From NCBI RefSeq assembly GCF_030272615.1, contig NC_081414.1, positions 4,899,501 to 4,963,500 on the forward strand: a DNA stretch of 64,000 bases, written 5' to 3'. The DNA comes from Cryptomeria japonica (lineage: Eukaryota > Streptophyta > Pinopsida > Cupressales > Cupressaceae). Shown here one piece after another: positions 46,503 through 58,375 of the stretch. Position 1 is the stretch's first letter. Each line of letters opens with the position of its first letter. Made by a program: the position numbers and the translations under genes. Under the pieces are notes generated by a model. The model was not told where the DNA came from. It saw only the letters and a program-made list of their open reading frames with translations, and did no database searches.

Positions 46503-47864
46503 ATAGCTTATAAACTTTTAGGCTCAAGGCCAAGGTAGCTCACTACTCCTGATTTTTTACTTGCAAGAGTAAGGCCCACAACCTTAGGGCAAGATACAAT
46601 GGACTTGCAAACATTGAAGATCACTTCTTTAGTGCAAGATACAATAGACCTGAATACAATGAATCAATATAGTTGAACTATGAAAAAATGCATCCTTTGA
46701 AATGTTGATTATAGTTCACTGCTATTATACATTTGAAATTGACTTCATTATTGCTCAACTACACTCACTAACTTTTACACTTACAAGATACACCATATAC
46801 AACTTCACATATCACATACAACTTCTACATCATCCTCCAAATAGATTTCATCTTTATATGTCATTCGCAATCAAAGAAACATTAATTAGGTCAACCTAAT
46901 TAGATGTAACGTGTAGGATACAAATAGCCAACCCAAAAATAATATCCAAGGTAATGCAGAAGGAAGATTGAAACATGTGAAGGATCACACCATGTCGGCA
47001 CACCTTCCTATACATCCTAGATAAACGTTATACCTACCGCACAGACCAAAACTATAAATGTTGGCTCCAAAGGATAGAATCGTTAATGCAAACCAACCAA
47101 TCTTACTCAAAATATGATGCAAACCATTGGGACTCTTGTGGATGCTCAAAATAGCACCACTTAGCATCAACATATCCAAATTATTGACCTGCACCACCAA
47201 AACAACTAAAGATAGAGGAATGCAACACATTCTTGCAAATTGTCACACTATCATTGTACAAGCTGATACTTAAATGATCACAAATTCAGCTATAGATCAA
47301 ATGAGAACATAAAAACTAAAATATATGAAGCATTTACATCTACCAACATTATATTACAACCCCAAGAAATGATGAAGCAATGTGCCACAATGCAAACCAT
47401 AAAACTATATCCAGACTGACAACATGTTCACTAGAATAGTCAAGTTTAGCCATCTTCAACTGAGGACCAAAGAATACATCTCCAAAGTTCCATAAAAGTA
47501 ATAAGACAATTCAAAATACCATCTGAATTATTTTTCACACATCTGCATGAACTCATGACCAATCCTCTGATGTTGTAGTACTCTGAAACACAACTTCTCA
47601 ACCTTCTTGACCAAAGTTATCATCAATGACAACAAGTTTGACATAAATGACAACATAAACTCATATTTGCAACTCAAAGTATGTGAACTATTTGTGTGAA
47701 TGCCACTAAGAGGATTGGAGGATTCATAAAATTACAAGAAACATTCTGAAATTAGAATTATTCCATCCTATATGCTTTCTTTGCTACATCCAGCATATCC
47801 TTCTTTATTGAGATATGGTGAGAGAGTAGAGGAAGTCATATACTCCTTATATTCTATTTACCTA

Positions 47865-49058
47865 TGTAGCATCGTAAATTATCACTGGGCCAATTTACAA
47901 TTAATGTTTGTGCCCCTACTTTAGCGTGTCCTATCCTCATCGCCTTTTTGGGTTCGTTTGTGCCTATTTTCCAGCTTTGAGGCCATGAATAGCCTTTTGT
48001 GGGTCCTACCATGGGATACCCACCCCATTGTAGCATTATTTTGGTCTTGATTGTGGTGGGACTAGGGTATGGAACACCTTGGTCTAGACCATGGCACCGC
48101 AAAATGCCATGGCCCCGCTGAATCAAGCCCCAATTTGAAATGGGGTCGGGGCTATATCTCATCGGTAAGGTTTGATCCTTGTGGCTCCACATGACCATTG
48201 GAGGTCGGCCTAATCAATAATTTACCTAGAACCCCCTATATAAAATTAAATCAATTCATTTTAGATCTAAGATAATCTATCCCCATCATTCGTGCATCTA
48301 TGAAGCATTATTCATCATGCATTTTCAGAAATCTTCAAGGTTGCATATTCAACATCAAGCATTGTGGAGCAAAGTCATGCTAATCTTTATGCAAGCATGT
48401 GTGTGTGATTAGGGTTTTGAGTTTTTCATGCCATTTCATACAACATTTGTGATTACATTCAAAGAGGAAAGCATCATCATCAACAAGTGTAGATCTAAGG
48501 TATATCTATTCAACTTTTATTTCAATATTTGCATTATTTCATTCAAGGTTGATTCCTAAACCAGGGTTTGACTTAGGCAAAACCCTATTCCAACAATTTC
48601 CCCCTTCTTTTTGTGTGCAGGAAATAGATACAGCTACGTTTGGAGGGTCGACATAATTCAAAAAGACGAATAGGTTCACCTTTCGAAGGCGAACAATTTG
48701 GAGGACCATGGTGAATTGATATTACCTAGCTCCAAAAAATCAAGCCGAACTTCTGGGAATAGATCTGAAATATATTATTTTGCTCAGATCTAGGTTGGTG
48801 TCTCTGTATGATGACTGTAGCTCACCATTTATGCTCGATCACTTCAATAATCACTTATTTACCCTAATTTCAACATTTCCATAATTCAACTGAGAAAGAG
48901 GAATAACCAGGTGAACCTAATCATAATTTCAGGCTTTTTCCTATTGGGATTAAGCCTAGATCTATTAGGTTCATCCCTATTTCAATGTGGTGGTTTCTCA
49001 AGTAAAGTTAGTGATTTTTGTTACCTTAATTGGTGAAACCCAAATTTTCACCATTACA
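47865..49058 (+). mobile_element. Solo LTR with perfect TSD
   Basis: It begins TGTAGCATCG, ends TTCACCATTACA and is flanked by ACCTA (47860-47864 and 49059-49063). A TATA box (TATATAAAA) lies near 48237. It shares CCCTTCTTTTTGTGTGCAGG, then GGAAA...GTAC/ACAG, and TGTAGCTCAC with the LTRs of the pol-less element at 30127, so it is a distant member of the same superfamily. Length 1,194 bp. Confidence 0.92.
48237..48245 (+). promoter_or_regulatory. TATA box of the solo LTR
   Basis: TATATAAAA lies about 370 bases into the LTR, after ACCCCC. Its position is equivalent to 30437 in the related LTR. Confidence 0.6.
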
Positions 49059-49063
49059 ACCTA

Positions 49064-50772
49064 CAAAAACATGGGTGCAAATATTTACTTCTTCCCAGAA
49101 ATTAATTGGCAAGCATTTGTGAAAAATAAACATTGCACACCCAACTTTGAAGACTTGATGTAGCTAAGAGTCAAAATATAATAGGCATGCAAATTTAACA
49201 AAACTTTGTTTGGAGTAGATGAATGGAAGATGACGTTAATATTATAAAGTCATGTTGTTAAATATACAAGACAAAATCCTCCAAATATGGTTTACCCTTG
49301 TAAAAAAAAATGCAAATTTGAAAGTATTATGCTACCTCCTCTTGCTAGACTTTGAAGAATTTGACTTTCATGGGGATACAATTATGTATACAAATAACCC
49401 CACAATTGAGAATATACATGTGACTGGTCCATAATTGATTGCTAATTTCTTTGCCCAAAAAACCTCATTTCTTGTGGTTTTTTTGCAAGTATATCAAGAG
49501 GTTCAATGTGAGTTGAATGAGCTTCCTACAAAGTAGAATTGGTTGCAACAAGATATTTCACAACTGTAGGTCTACCATATACAAGCCCTTTGACTTTTGA
49601 TTCCAGGATGAATAAGTGAGAAACAAAAGCACCAACAATAAGCTTATCCCATGAAGATGAAGTGTTACTGCTTACAAGATTGAACATGTCACTAGGATAG
49701 CTATCTTCATTGAGACTGATCTCATAAGTGGTAGTGGATTCTCGATTATAGAGGTCAATGATGATTGTAACTCGTTCAGATTAAGGGGCAACTTTAGTCA
49801 AAGTGACCTTCACGGGAACCACCATGAATGATATCTTCATTGAGAAATACATGAATAACAAGATTAATACAACATAGACAAATAAAAACTTTGAGGCCTC
49901 CATTCTTCCAAAATTCCAAATCACACAAGAGGACATATATTGTGAGAAAATGAGGAAAGTCTTTCACATTTAATCTTGAGAACAAATCAAATTGAGAACA
50001 TTTAAAGATGAAGATAAGAAGAACCTAGTAGATAAGGTACTGATCTCTGAAACCAAAGATTCTAGAGTTCTCTAAATTGTGTCAGAAAACGTAGTCCTCA
50101 GTCAGTGCTAATGTTACCTTATGATTTTATCAAATCCTAGGTAACTCTTTCAACTCCATTTTATGATAATTTAGGGTTAATTATCAAGTGAAAAAGGTGA
50201 TCTGCACAAATTTTGATGATATTTTTATTTGTTTGATAAGAAGATATTGTGTTTAAATCTTATAAATTATTTTGCATTAACCCCTATATTTAATTCTTTT
50301 ATTATTTTATTGTGCAAAATAATTTAATTTTTACCTATCAAATGAGTTAATTCTCAATAATTAATTTCTAAAATTCCTATGAAAGTGAAAGAAATATAAA
50401 GTGGGCAAAATTAATATTGACAAGAAAATCATTGTAAATAAGGTTGGGTAAAAGGGAGTTACAAGTAGTTACCTAACTACTTGGCCATAGTAAGTTTTCT
50501 AAAAGGGGAAAATTTTATTGTAAAAGGGATGCTCTCCTCTTCGGGAAAAGAAAGTGCCTATAGTCCATTTTCATGTTTATTCATAGTTGATATATATAAT
50601 TTGTAAAAGAATAATTTATTTCCTCATGAATTTATTTATGAAACAATCTTGTGCAGCTCACAATGAGAGGGGGTTGTGTACCACCATTTTGGAGGGATAT
50701 TGTTAAATTGTGATTGATCAATATTTGTAATTATTCATTGGAAGACTTATAAGAGTATTGAAAGTCTTTGTG

Positions 50773-50773
<1 letters not shown>
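49064..50773. other. Stretch without assigned genes
   Basis: A decayed minus-strand reading at about 49790-49500 (YNRESTTTYEISLNEDSYPS, then SDMFNLVSSNTSSSWDKLIV and GRPTVVKYLVATNSTL) looks like former coding sequence, but I cannot name it. The rest is AT-rich. Confidence 0.35.
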
Positions 50774-50858
<85 letters not shown>

Positions 50859-50949
50859 GTATATATATGTATATATATGTATATATATGTATATATATGT
50901 ATATATGTATATATATGTATATATATATATATATGTATATATATGTATA

Positions 50950-50993
<44 letters not shown>
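50774..50993. repeat. TA / TATATG microsatellite
   Basis: About 70 bases of pure (TA)n, then units of TATATATG and TATATG, then (TA)n again, followed by a short (AC)n at 51012-51027. The long open frames with alternating Tyr-Ile across it are artefacts. Confidence 0.97.
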
Positions 50994-50995
<2 letters not shown>

Positions 50996-51516
50996 TGTAT
51001 GTATGTATATCTACACACACACACACAGATATATATTCTATTTACAAGTTTTTATTTCACTTTCAATAATATATCAAAGTATTAGTAGCCTTTGTGCTAT
51101 TAATAACCATTCATATTCTATTTCAGTTACAACTGTTCATTTTGTGGAGAGGAGAAATTATTAAAAATATTTAAGGAAATTAACATTTGAGGGAGTTGCC
51201 CCTCTTTGAAGCAAAGCAAGATCATCCTCTTCATGATGACTAGTCCAATGTTGCAAAATTGTGTTTCTATCCATTGGACAAATTAATAAGGAGTGAATAA
51301 GGAAAGCATGATGACAAAACCTGTGGTGCATCAAATTTGAACAATGACCTATCTCAATAATAGACACAATGACCAATCTATCACTCCAAACTCCCTAACA
51401 CATAAGACAAACTCTCAAAATTCTAGAATTCAATAGAACAAGTGTAGGCATTCTCTCCTTTCAAATTGTAGATCAAAACATTCAAGGTGGGCAAAATGCA
51501 GACCATAACAATCTCT
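50994..51516. other. Non-coding stretch before the copia 3' LTR
   Basis: No gene was recognised. The outer part of the 3' LTR of the copia element at 51517 probably extends into this stretch, but its partner copy is truncated, so the edge cannot be set. Confidence 0.35.
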
Positions 51517-51826
51517 TGGTGTTAATGCACTATCTAAGGAACAAACCTCAAAGACATCCGGATTATACAAGTCTCGATCAACTACATTACAAGAAATGAA
51601 TGTATAAAGACATTATAGATATATCTCAATTGATTTCACCACCATAGCTAGCTATTGTACATTTGAAACACAAATGCTTAGAAACAGACATGGTAGAAGT
51701 AAATAAATTATGATACTTTTGGACCCCAAATACATACTAATAAATTGTGTACAATTGCATTTATTTCTCCGGAACTTGCTAACTCCTCTTTGACACTCCT
51801 TTGGCATCAATGGAAACATATGTTCA
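51517..51826 (-). repeat. 3' LTR (readable part) of the copia element
   Basis: Shares ACCACCATAGCTAGCTA, AACAGACATGG and CTCCTCTTTGACACTCCTTT with 57822-58122. A polypurine tract (minus CAATGACAAAGGGGGAGACT) adjoins at 51827-51850. Confidence 0.83.
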
Positions 51827-52439
51827 AAAGTCTCCCCCTTTGTCATTGATGGCAAACAAAAGAATGTTGCTAGCACATCAACAAAAAATCTAATATGTTA
51901 GGAACTCCCCCTATCTGGTGCAATTTAAACTTCTTAGTATTTGAAGCATTTTGAGTTCCATTCTCACTCTTTGACATTGATGACAAAGTTTATTTGTTCT
52001 TAACATTCAGAATTCCTTTCTTTTAGATAAACTCCCTCTAAGTCCACAACTCATCTTTTTGTCTAGTCACTTTGTTCATACCCAAACAAGTTCTGAAACA
52101 CTTCGCAAGACCACCAATTCTTCTTGCAAAAGGGAGTCAACACTCACCCTCAAACTGTACTTCCTCTTGATTCAAGAGGAGGGAGAAACCACTCCCAACT
52201 TCTTCTAGAAATACTCAAATGTCTCCTTATGAAGGGGCTTTGTAAATATGTTTGAAATGTGTTCCTTAGTCTCAACATACTCCAACTTCACTTCATTGTC
52301 TACAACCTTCTCTCTTAGAAAATGATACTTAATTGAGATATGTTTTGTCCTTGAGCACATCACCAAATTGTTTGAAATATTTATTGCACGTGTATTGTCA
52401 CAAGGAATTGAAATGGGCTAATCAAATCTAAATTCATCT

Positions 52440-53590
52440 CCTTAAAATTTTCCTTCATCCATTATACCTAGGTACACAGGAAACTACTACAATGTATTAT
52501 GCTTCTCTTGTTCATAGGAACACTAAGCCTTGCTTTACTCTCAACCATGACATGAGACTATCACCAAGAAATAATTCTCCACCACTTGTACTCTTTTGAT
52601 CATGTACAAATCCAACCTAATATGCATCTATGTATGCAATCAATTTGAAATTCTCTCTCTTGAGGTACCCCAAACTAAAATCCATTGTAGCCTTCAAATA
52701 TCTAAATATTCTCTTCATTGCCTTGACATGAATTTCTTTAGGTTCTACCAAAAATCTAGCAACCATTCCAACAACTTGCTCAACTAACACCCAATAACCA
52801 TAGGTATACTTACCAATTTGCACTCTTCCATCTTGAACTTCTCAACATTTCTTTTATGTACTTGGTTTGAGAAATAAATATACCTTTATGACTAAGAAAT
52901 TTGTAAACCAAGGAAAAAAGACAACTCACCAAGCATCGGCATTTCAAACTCCCTTTGTATTGCATCTCAAAGCTCCGTAGACATCGCATCACTACTACCT
53001 CTAAAAATAATATCATCAACATAGAGAAAAAATATAAGTAATTTGAAGCCTTATGATTTTATGTATAAATTATTGTCAGCATAACCTCTCCAAAAGCCTT
53101 TCCATTGTAGATATCTATCAAATTTGGAATGCCATGCTCTAGGAGCCTGCTTGAGTCCATAAAGATCCTTTTTCAATCTTCAACAAAATCCAATTTGTCT
53201 GAGCACTTAAAACCTTCTGATTGTTCAATGTAGACCTCTAACTCTCCATTAAAAAATTTAGACTTGGCATCCATCTAATACACCTTGAAATTTTTGAATG
53301 TTGCTAATGCCAAAAGCATTCTTACAACCCTTAGTCTTGCCACCAGATCAAAGTCTCTTCAAAATCAACTCCCTCAACTTGAGTATATCCTTTGCATACT
53401 AGGTTGGTCTTATTTCATATTACTTTTTCTTCTTCATTCAACTTATTTATAAAGAACCATTTGGTATCAATAACATTCTTGTCTGTAGGTCTTGGAACTA
53501 GCTCCCATGTTTCATTATTTTTAATCTTAGATAACCATTCTTCCATAGCATCTATCCAACCTTTATCCTTGCTTGCCTCTGCATAACTAT
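52440..53590 (-). pseudogene. Copia reverse transcriptase and RNase H
   Basis: From 53590: DKGWIDAMEEWLSKIKNNET, DTKWFFINKLNEEEK, VARLRVVRMLLALATFKNFK, QMDAKSKFFNGELE (the catalytic D-V-K-x-A-F region), then LKQAPRAWHSKFDRYLQWKG, FFLYVDDIIFRGSSDAM with YVDD at about 53013-53024, and MPMLGELSFFLGLQIS. Then VKAMKRIFRYLKATMDFSLG and the RNase H part (KSTSGGELFLGDSLMSW near 52560-52590) to about 52440. Numerous frameshifts and stops. Order integrase-RT-RNase H is the copia order. Confidence 0.9.
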
Positions 53591-53599
53591 TTGGTTCAA

Positions 53600-55002
53600 T
53601 TTTTGACCGTAGGAAAAAGTGAACTTGTTCATTTTTTTTCTAATATTTTTTGGGCCTAAACTCCACTATTATTATCTCCCACTATTATTATCTCCTATAA
53701 TCTAATCTTCAGAGTAATTCTTCTTAACATAATTTGCCAAAATCTTAACACTTGTAATTTCTTTGTCACTTCTCGAGTCTTAATATCCTTTGCGAATTGG
53801 TTCATCGTTGTCTTATTCATCCAAAACATCAGATGACTGGATTGTTTCATCAATACTCATATTAACACTTTCCACTACTATTCTTAATTTTTTGTTGTAA
53901 CATCTGTATGCTTTGCTTGTCATAGAGTAACCAAGAAAAATACCTTCATTAGATCTAGATTCAAACTTACATAGATTTTCTTTCTCTCTTTGATGTAGCA
54001 CTTGCTTCCAAATTTTTTGAGATTCTTAACTAATGTCGATCTCCCTTTCCACAATGCATATGGAGTTTTAGTATTCATTGGCCTCATCTAAGCTCTGTTG
54101 AAAATATATACTATTGTTAAATAGGCTTCTCTCCAATACGTATCAGGTAACTATGATTGCTTTAACATGGTTCTTGTCATTTCTTGAATAGTCCAATTAT
54201 TTCTTTCTACCACTCCATTTTGTTGAGGAGTTCTAGGAGTTGAATATTGTTTATGGATTCCATGCATAACACAAAATTCTTCATATTTGTCACAAGAAAT
54301 TTTTCCACCTCTATCTAATTTCAAACATTTGATTGTTCTATCAGTTTCATTTTCGACAATTGCCTTAAAAGCCTTAAACTTCTCAAAAGAATTTGATTTA
54401 TCTTTTAAAAAAGTAATCATTTTAGAAAAATCATCAATAAGCATCATAAAATACCTATCACCTTGTAAACTCTTTGTTCTCATAGGTCCACATATATTAG
54501 TGTGGACCAAATCTAACGGCATTGCTGTAAAATACTCGCTAGTTGGAAATTTGGTCTTTGTCTACTCATGACATGGTTTGCAACTTGTAGATAGAGGCTT
54601 CTTGTTAGACATGTTTCTTACCATTTCCTTTGAACTAATTCTCACAAGATCATTAAAGTTAATATGTCCTAATCTTGTATGCTACAACCAACTCTCTTCC
54701 CTTCATATGACAAAGCAATTTTTCACATCAACCTCATTGAGGTGATACACATCACTGTTAGTACTACTTCCTTTCGCAACTAAGTCACCAGTATCTTTCT
54801 TCTTGATTTGACATCCCTTTGCATTGAATGAGAGATTGTAACCATTGTCACATATTTGACTTACACTTCGAAGATTATGTTTTAGGCCTTATACATATAT
54901 GACATTATAATTTCTTGTCTTTCCTCCATCAAGGCTTAAAGTGCCCTTACTTGTAATCTTGGAAACAAAATTATTACTAAGAGTAACATATCCTCCATCA
55001 AA
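53600..55002 (-). pseudogene. Copia GAG-pre-integrase and integrase
   Basis: From 55002: the end of the protease domain, GLKHNLRSVSQICDNGYNLS, the GAG-pre-integrase (TRLGHINFNDLVRI near 54635-54680, zinc-binding His, then CKPCHE), and the integrase core 54522-54151. The core has D1 in PLDLVHTNICGPM, D2 in KCLKLDRGGKISCDKYEEFC and E in STPRTPQQNGVVERNN; the catalytic triad is readable. The C-terminal part 54001-53813 includes ESRSNEGIFLGYSMTSKAYR. Stops at about 54880, 54715, 54570 and elsewhere. Confidence 0.9.
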
Positions 55003-56680
55003 AAATTTGAAATGGAGAGTTTAGGTGAGAGCTCTGGGCAGGGAGATTGAACGGGGAAGTCTACAACTCAGGTTGTTGGTAGTTCGCAGGGTGTGGGATA
55101 TGCTGGACAGGAAGGGGGAGGGCCAGTAGTTTGTCAGTGAGGAGATGCAGTCGTTTGCCATGAAAGGGATTCAAAAAATTTGCCGCTCGCCGATGCTGAG
55201 GTTTTACCGAAGGTCGCCGCTGGTTCGTCTGTTGGGTAGAGGCGAAATGGTGAGGCTCTATGGTCACGACAAGGGAAACAGTTGTTTGATGGTGGATTCA
55301 TTCCTATTGCAAATACCATTTCCGTTAATCTGAAAGTAGAGACATAAGAGGAAATAGATCATAATGTTTCTGTTTTTTCCTTACATGGTGTGATATGTTG
55401 GTTTAGGGGTTTCTGGCCTAGCCTCCCTCAGCTGCATACCTGGATCTCAGACCATTGGGAGTCTCTTATTACTGGTAAAGTTCATATTTTCCCCATGGCT
55501 AAGGGGCTTTTTATTGCAAATCTTGATAATGCTCAAGATAAAAACAAAATCTTATTTGATCATTATTTTAGCTAGGAGGACAAATTTTTGTTGATGATTA
55601 AGCCTTGGCACTCTGATTTTAACTGTTCTTCTGAAATGTTTAATAAGATCCCGATTTGGGTTCAGCTTCCTAATCTCCCCCTTCATTTATGGGTTGATCC
55701 TCTTTTAGAGGAAGTGGGTGATGCCCTTGGAGATTTTTTTTATTGTGGATCATGAATCTTCTGATATTTTTCACTCCACCTTTGTCCGCATTTTGGTTGA
55801 AATGGATGTTTCAAAAGGGTTGCTTGCTAAGATATTACTCAAATCTTCTAAGGATTGTTGGGTTCAACCTTTGGACTATGAAGGGATTCCCTTCCAGTGT
55901 AGAAGATGTTTTAAAACAGGTCATGCGGCTGCACAATGTGGGTTTGAGAAATAGGCAATGATGGCTACATGGTGGAAAGGTGCTTCTCAACAACATTATA
56001 TGGTTGAGAAGAAATCTGAGCAACATAGGAGTTTTTCTCAGGTGGTTGCGATGGACTCACAGGGTCTTGGAGCATCCTCTTCGAATGTCATATATGGTGG
56101 GGTTGCTAATTATCATGTTGAAACCCCTAAAGAGAGAGAGAATGGGCCTCAGGCTGCAATTTCTGGTGATAGTGTTTCAGCTATCAAATATGGTGGCTTT
56201 TTTTATAATGTCATGCTTTTAGGGAGAAAAACTGATGATATCTCTAAGACAGTGGTTGCAAGCATTCATTCTCAGGATAATGGTGGTCTTTCGCTAGCTT
56301 GGCATGATAAGGCAGCGCAAGTGGAAGAGGGTTGGATTTCTGTTAAGAGTAAGAAAGCTAAGTTCTCTAAGTCTTCTTTTGACATGACTTTCTGCTCCCC
56401 CAAGAGTAGCTCGAAATGCAAATCTTGATGTTTCTTGGTTGGGGGACTGGTTTTAGGCTGGCTATTGGCTGTTCTTTTTGCAGCTTTTCTTTTAGGTTGT
56501 GGGAGCCTATTTTTAAAACCCATGTTTTTAGCTTTGGGTTGCCATAACTACCCATGGTTGTCTGGCGCTTCCATGTTCCTTTTGTTAGGACAAATTTTTG
56601 GTTGAGGGTTCCAGATCAATTCAAAACCTAATTGTAAAGGATTTCAAGTCCCTTCAAAACATGTTTTTGCCTTAATAAAA
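55003..56680 (+). mobile_element. LINE insertion carrying only ORF1
   Basis: A 1,678-bp insertion flanked by a perfect 18-bp duplication (54985-55002 and 56681-56698, AACATATCCTCCATCAAA), with a short A-rich tail ending CCTTAATAAAA: the signature of target-primed reverse transcription. It begins nine bases before an ATG, holds one ORF1-type coding region, and a ~250-bp 3' tail. No endonuclease or RT (ORF2) is present. Confidence 0.92.
55012..56428 (+). pseudogene. LINE ORF1 protein (DUF4283-type with zinc knuckle)
   Basis: It begins MESLGESSGQG at 55012 (stops at about 55048, 55138 and 55228). VICWFRGFWPSLPQLHTWIS, IFPMAKGLFIANLDN (RNA-binding DUF4283-like fold, 55390-55575), WVQLPNLPLHLWVDPLLEEV, VEMDVSKGLL and the zinc knuckle CRRCFKTGHAAAQC (about 55900-55945) are as in plant L1 ORF1. 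A stop at 55952 and an open tail to 56428 with Ser/Lys-rich sequence follow. It would bind LINE RNA. Frame changes occur near 55575 and 55730. Confidence 0.88.
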
Positions 56681-56698
56681 AACATATCCTCCATCAAA

Positions 56699-57820
56699 CT
56701 TCTTGAAATTCTTGAACTTGCTCTTATCCCCAGTCATGTGACCTGAACATCCATTGTCACTAATCCACAGATTCTTCTTCTTTTGAGCATGCAATACAAT
56801 ATGTGCCACCATAGACTTCTCTATTCTCTGACCTTTTGGTTTTTGCTTCCAAACCTTCCTGGAGCTACTATTTTGGCTCACCGAGTTATTTTCTTTAGCA
56901 TCCGACATAGGAGGACTCACAAAATTTCTTTTACAATTCCTTTCAATATTGCCAAAGTTGCTTCACTTAAGCCAAATAATATTGAAATAAAACAATGGAG
57001 AAAAAAATTTCTGCTAACAAAGTCATTTCTTCATATTGGACCATTTCTACAATTCACAACTTCATAACCAAAATGATTGCAAGTAAAACAATAACCATAA
57101 AAAGAATAATTGAACTTGGTATTGAATCCTTGTCCTCTTGATGCTTGTCTTCTAGATTTCATGTTCTTTTTATGTATTTGAGTGAATCCATCATCCATCT
57201 TCTGTCTTTCTTTAGTTGTTACAATTTGTTCAAATCTTGAACTTTTGGATCCTTTTTCTTCTAGATTTTTTTGCAGTTGACTTCATAGACTATTCGCTCA
57301 CCTTTCCCTTTTGATATTTTGTAAAACCAAGATTGGTTTTGAGATGTGGCAATCTATGACTTCCAATTATTTGATCTAACATATCGATTCTTTTCCCAAA
57401 CTTCAACTTCAACTGACCGTTTGCTTTTTTCTAGATCTCTTCCCAATACCACAATCTCTACCTCTAGTTTTTACAATCCTTGTCTCTCGTCAACAGTATC
57501 TCTATCATATCTTCTTCAATTCTCTTTGCTTCTTCTAGTTGAATCTTCAAATTAATGACTATTTTTTTATGCCTTCTCAAGATTATGGGCCAATTTGTCT
57601 TTACCTTTCAATTCTTCAGCTATCCACTTCTTCAATCTCTTGATCTCTTTGCCAGTGCAAAGCAACTCTTCCACACGATCAACCTCATCATCATCATTTC
57701 TAGACTTCTTTCTAGTATCATCAACAAAAGTCTCCATTTCCATGATACAGATTTTTCACCTTCATTCTTGGAAGTTCCTTGATCTTCTTCATCATCAGAT
57801 GAACAAATTTCTTCATTTTA
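56699..57820 (-). pseudogene. Copia gag C-terminal part and protease start
   Basis: Downward from 57820: a helical, charged segment in changing frames (ALHWQRDQEIEE near 57660; other Lys/Glu-rich pieces), IGSHRLPHLKTNLGFTKYQK (about 57310-57370), a decayed zinc knuckle CFTCNHFGYEVVNC (about 57055-57095), then open frame 56920-56672 with KKKNLWISDNGCSGHMTGDK, the protease start with the catalytic Asp. The LINE then interrupts at FKKFDGGYV. Confidence 0.82.
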
Positions 57821-57821
57821 G

Positions 57822-58122
57822 TGTTAATGCATTGTTTGAGAAACAATCCTTAGAGACATCCATATTATACTTCCAAATCACCTACAACATCAGAAATGAA
57901 TGTAAGACATTACAGATATACCTCAACTGATTCCACCACCATAGCTAGCTACTGTACATCTGAAACTCAAATTCTTAGGAACAGACATGGCAGAAGCAAA
58001 GAAATTATGATACTTTTGAACCCCAAATACACGTTGGAGTTGTGTATAGTTAACATTTATTTCTCGACTTGTTGACTCCTCTTTGACACTCCTTTAACAT
58101 CAATGACAACATATGTGTGACA
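57822..58122 (-). repeat. Truncated 5' LTR of the copia element
   Basis: Matches the 3' LTR at 51517-51826. The inner end (R/U5) with the PBS is deleted. Confidence 0.8.
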
Positions 58123-58129
58123 CTTTTTT

Positions 58130-58375
58130 TTTCCTAGTCTTAAGAGTTGTCTTTCAATTTTAACAATGGAAGATAAAGGCTATGTAGTTGAATTCAAGGA
58201 TAAACAAGTTCTTATCCTATTGAAGGAATCTAGCCAAGATAGTACACATGTTATAGGGGTTAGAGAAGGCAATCTTTATAGGTTATAAGTTGAACTAGTT
58301 CTAGTAGCATTGATGAGTGCCAAGTGTTTTAGAGCCATGCCAAGAAGTTGTAGATTAGTAGGTTTGGTAGGATGC
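58130..58375 (+). pseudogene. Copia GAG-pre-integrase fragment
   Basis: The plus-strand translation reads EDKGYVVEFKDKQVLILLKE then SSQDSTHVIGVREGNLYRL, stop, VELVLVALMSAK, characteristic of the segment before copia integrase. Opposite strand to the neighbouring copia element, so a separate old fragment. No LTR seen. Confidence 0.75.

Larger units (their letters stand above)
40533..47674 (-). mobile_element. Copia-type element with gag and ORF Y but no pol
   Basis: On the minus strand: 5' LTR (44736-47674, split by another insertion), PBS, gag with zinc knuckles (44700-43750), ORF Y (about 43250-42150), polypurine tract, 3' LTR (40533-41877). CAAAG occurs at 40528-40532 and 47675-47679 and may be the target duplication. 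No RT, RNase H or integrase motif was found in the 2.85-kb internal region. Confidence 0.75.
44736..47674 (-). repeat. 5' LTR of the copia-type element, interrupted
   Basis: The left part is 44736-44944 and the right part 46503-47674. Together they match 40533-41877 in order, including TATATTATTACTTAA and AAGTAAAGAACT in the left part and CTCAAGGCCAAGGTAG in the right. The outer end is TATTTGCAACT at 47674. Confidence 0.82.
51517..58122 (-). mobile_element. Decayed Ty1/copia element, interrupted by a LINE
   Basis: On the minus strand: LTR remnant (57822-58122), gag C-terminal half and protease (57820-56699), a LINE insertion (55003-56680), the rest of protease and GAG-pre-integrase (55002-54600), integrase, RT, RNase H, polypurine tract and 3' LTR (51517-51826). 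The two LTR pieces match from GTGTTAATGCA to CATATGT. PBS and gag N-terminus are deleted, with gag joined directly to the middle of the LTR at about 57821. Confidence 0.87.

Noticed and set aside
50718-51164. Long overlapping open frames of alternating Tyr and Ile on both strands
   Set aside because: They are translations of the TA/TATATG microsatellite, not genes.
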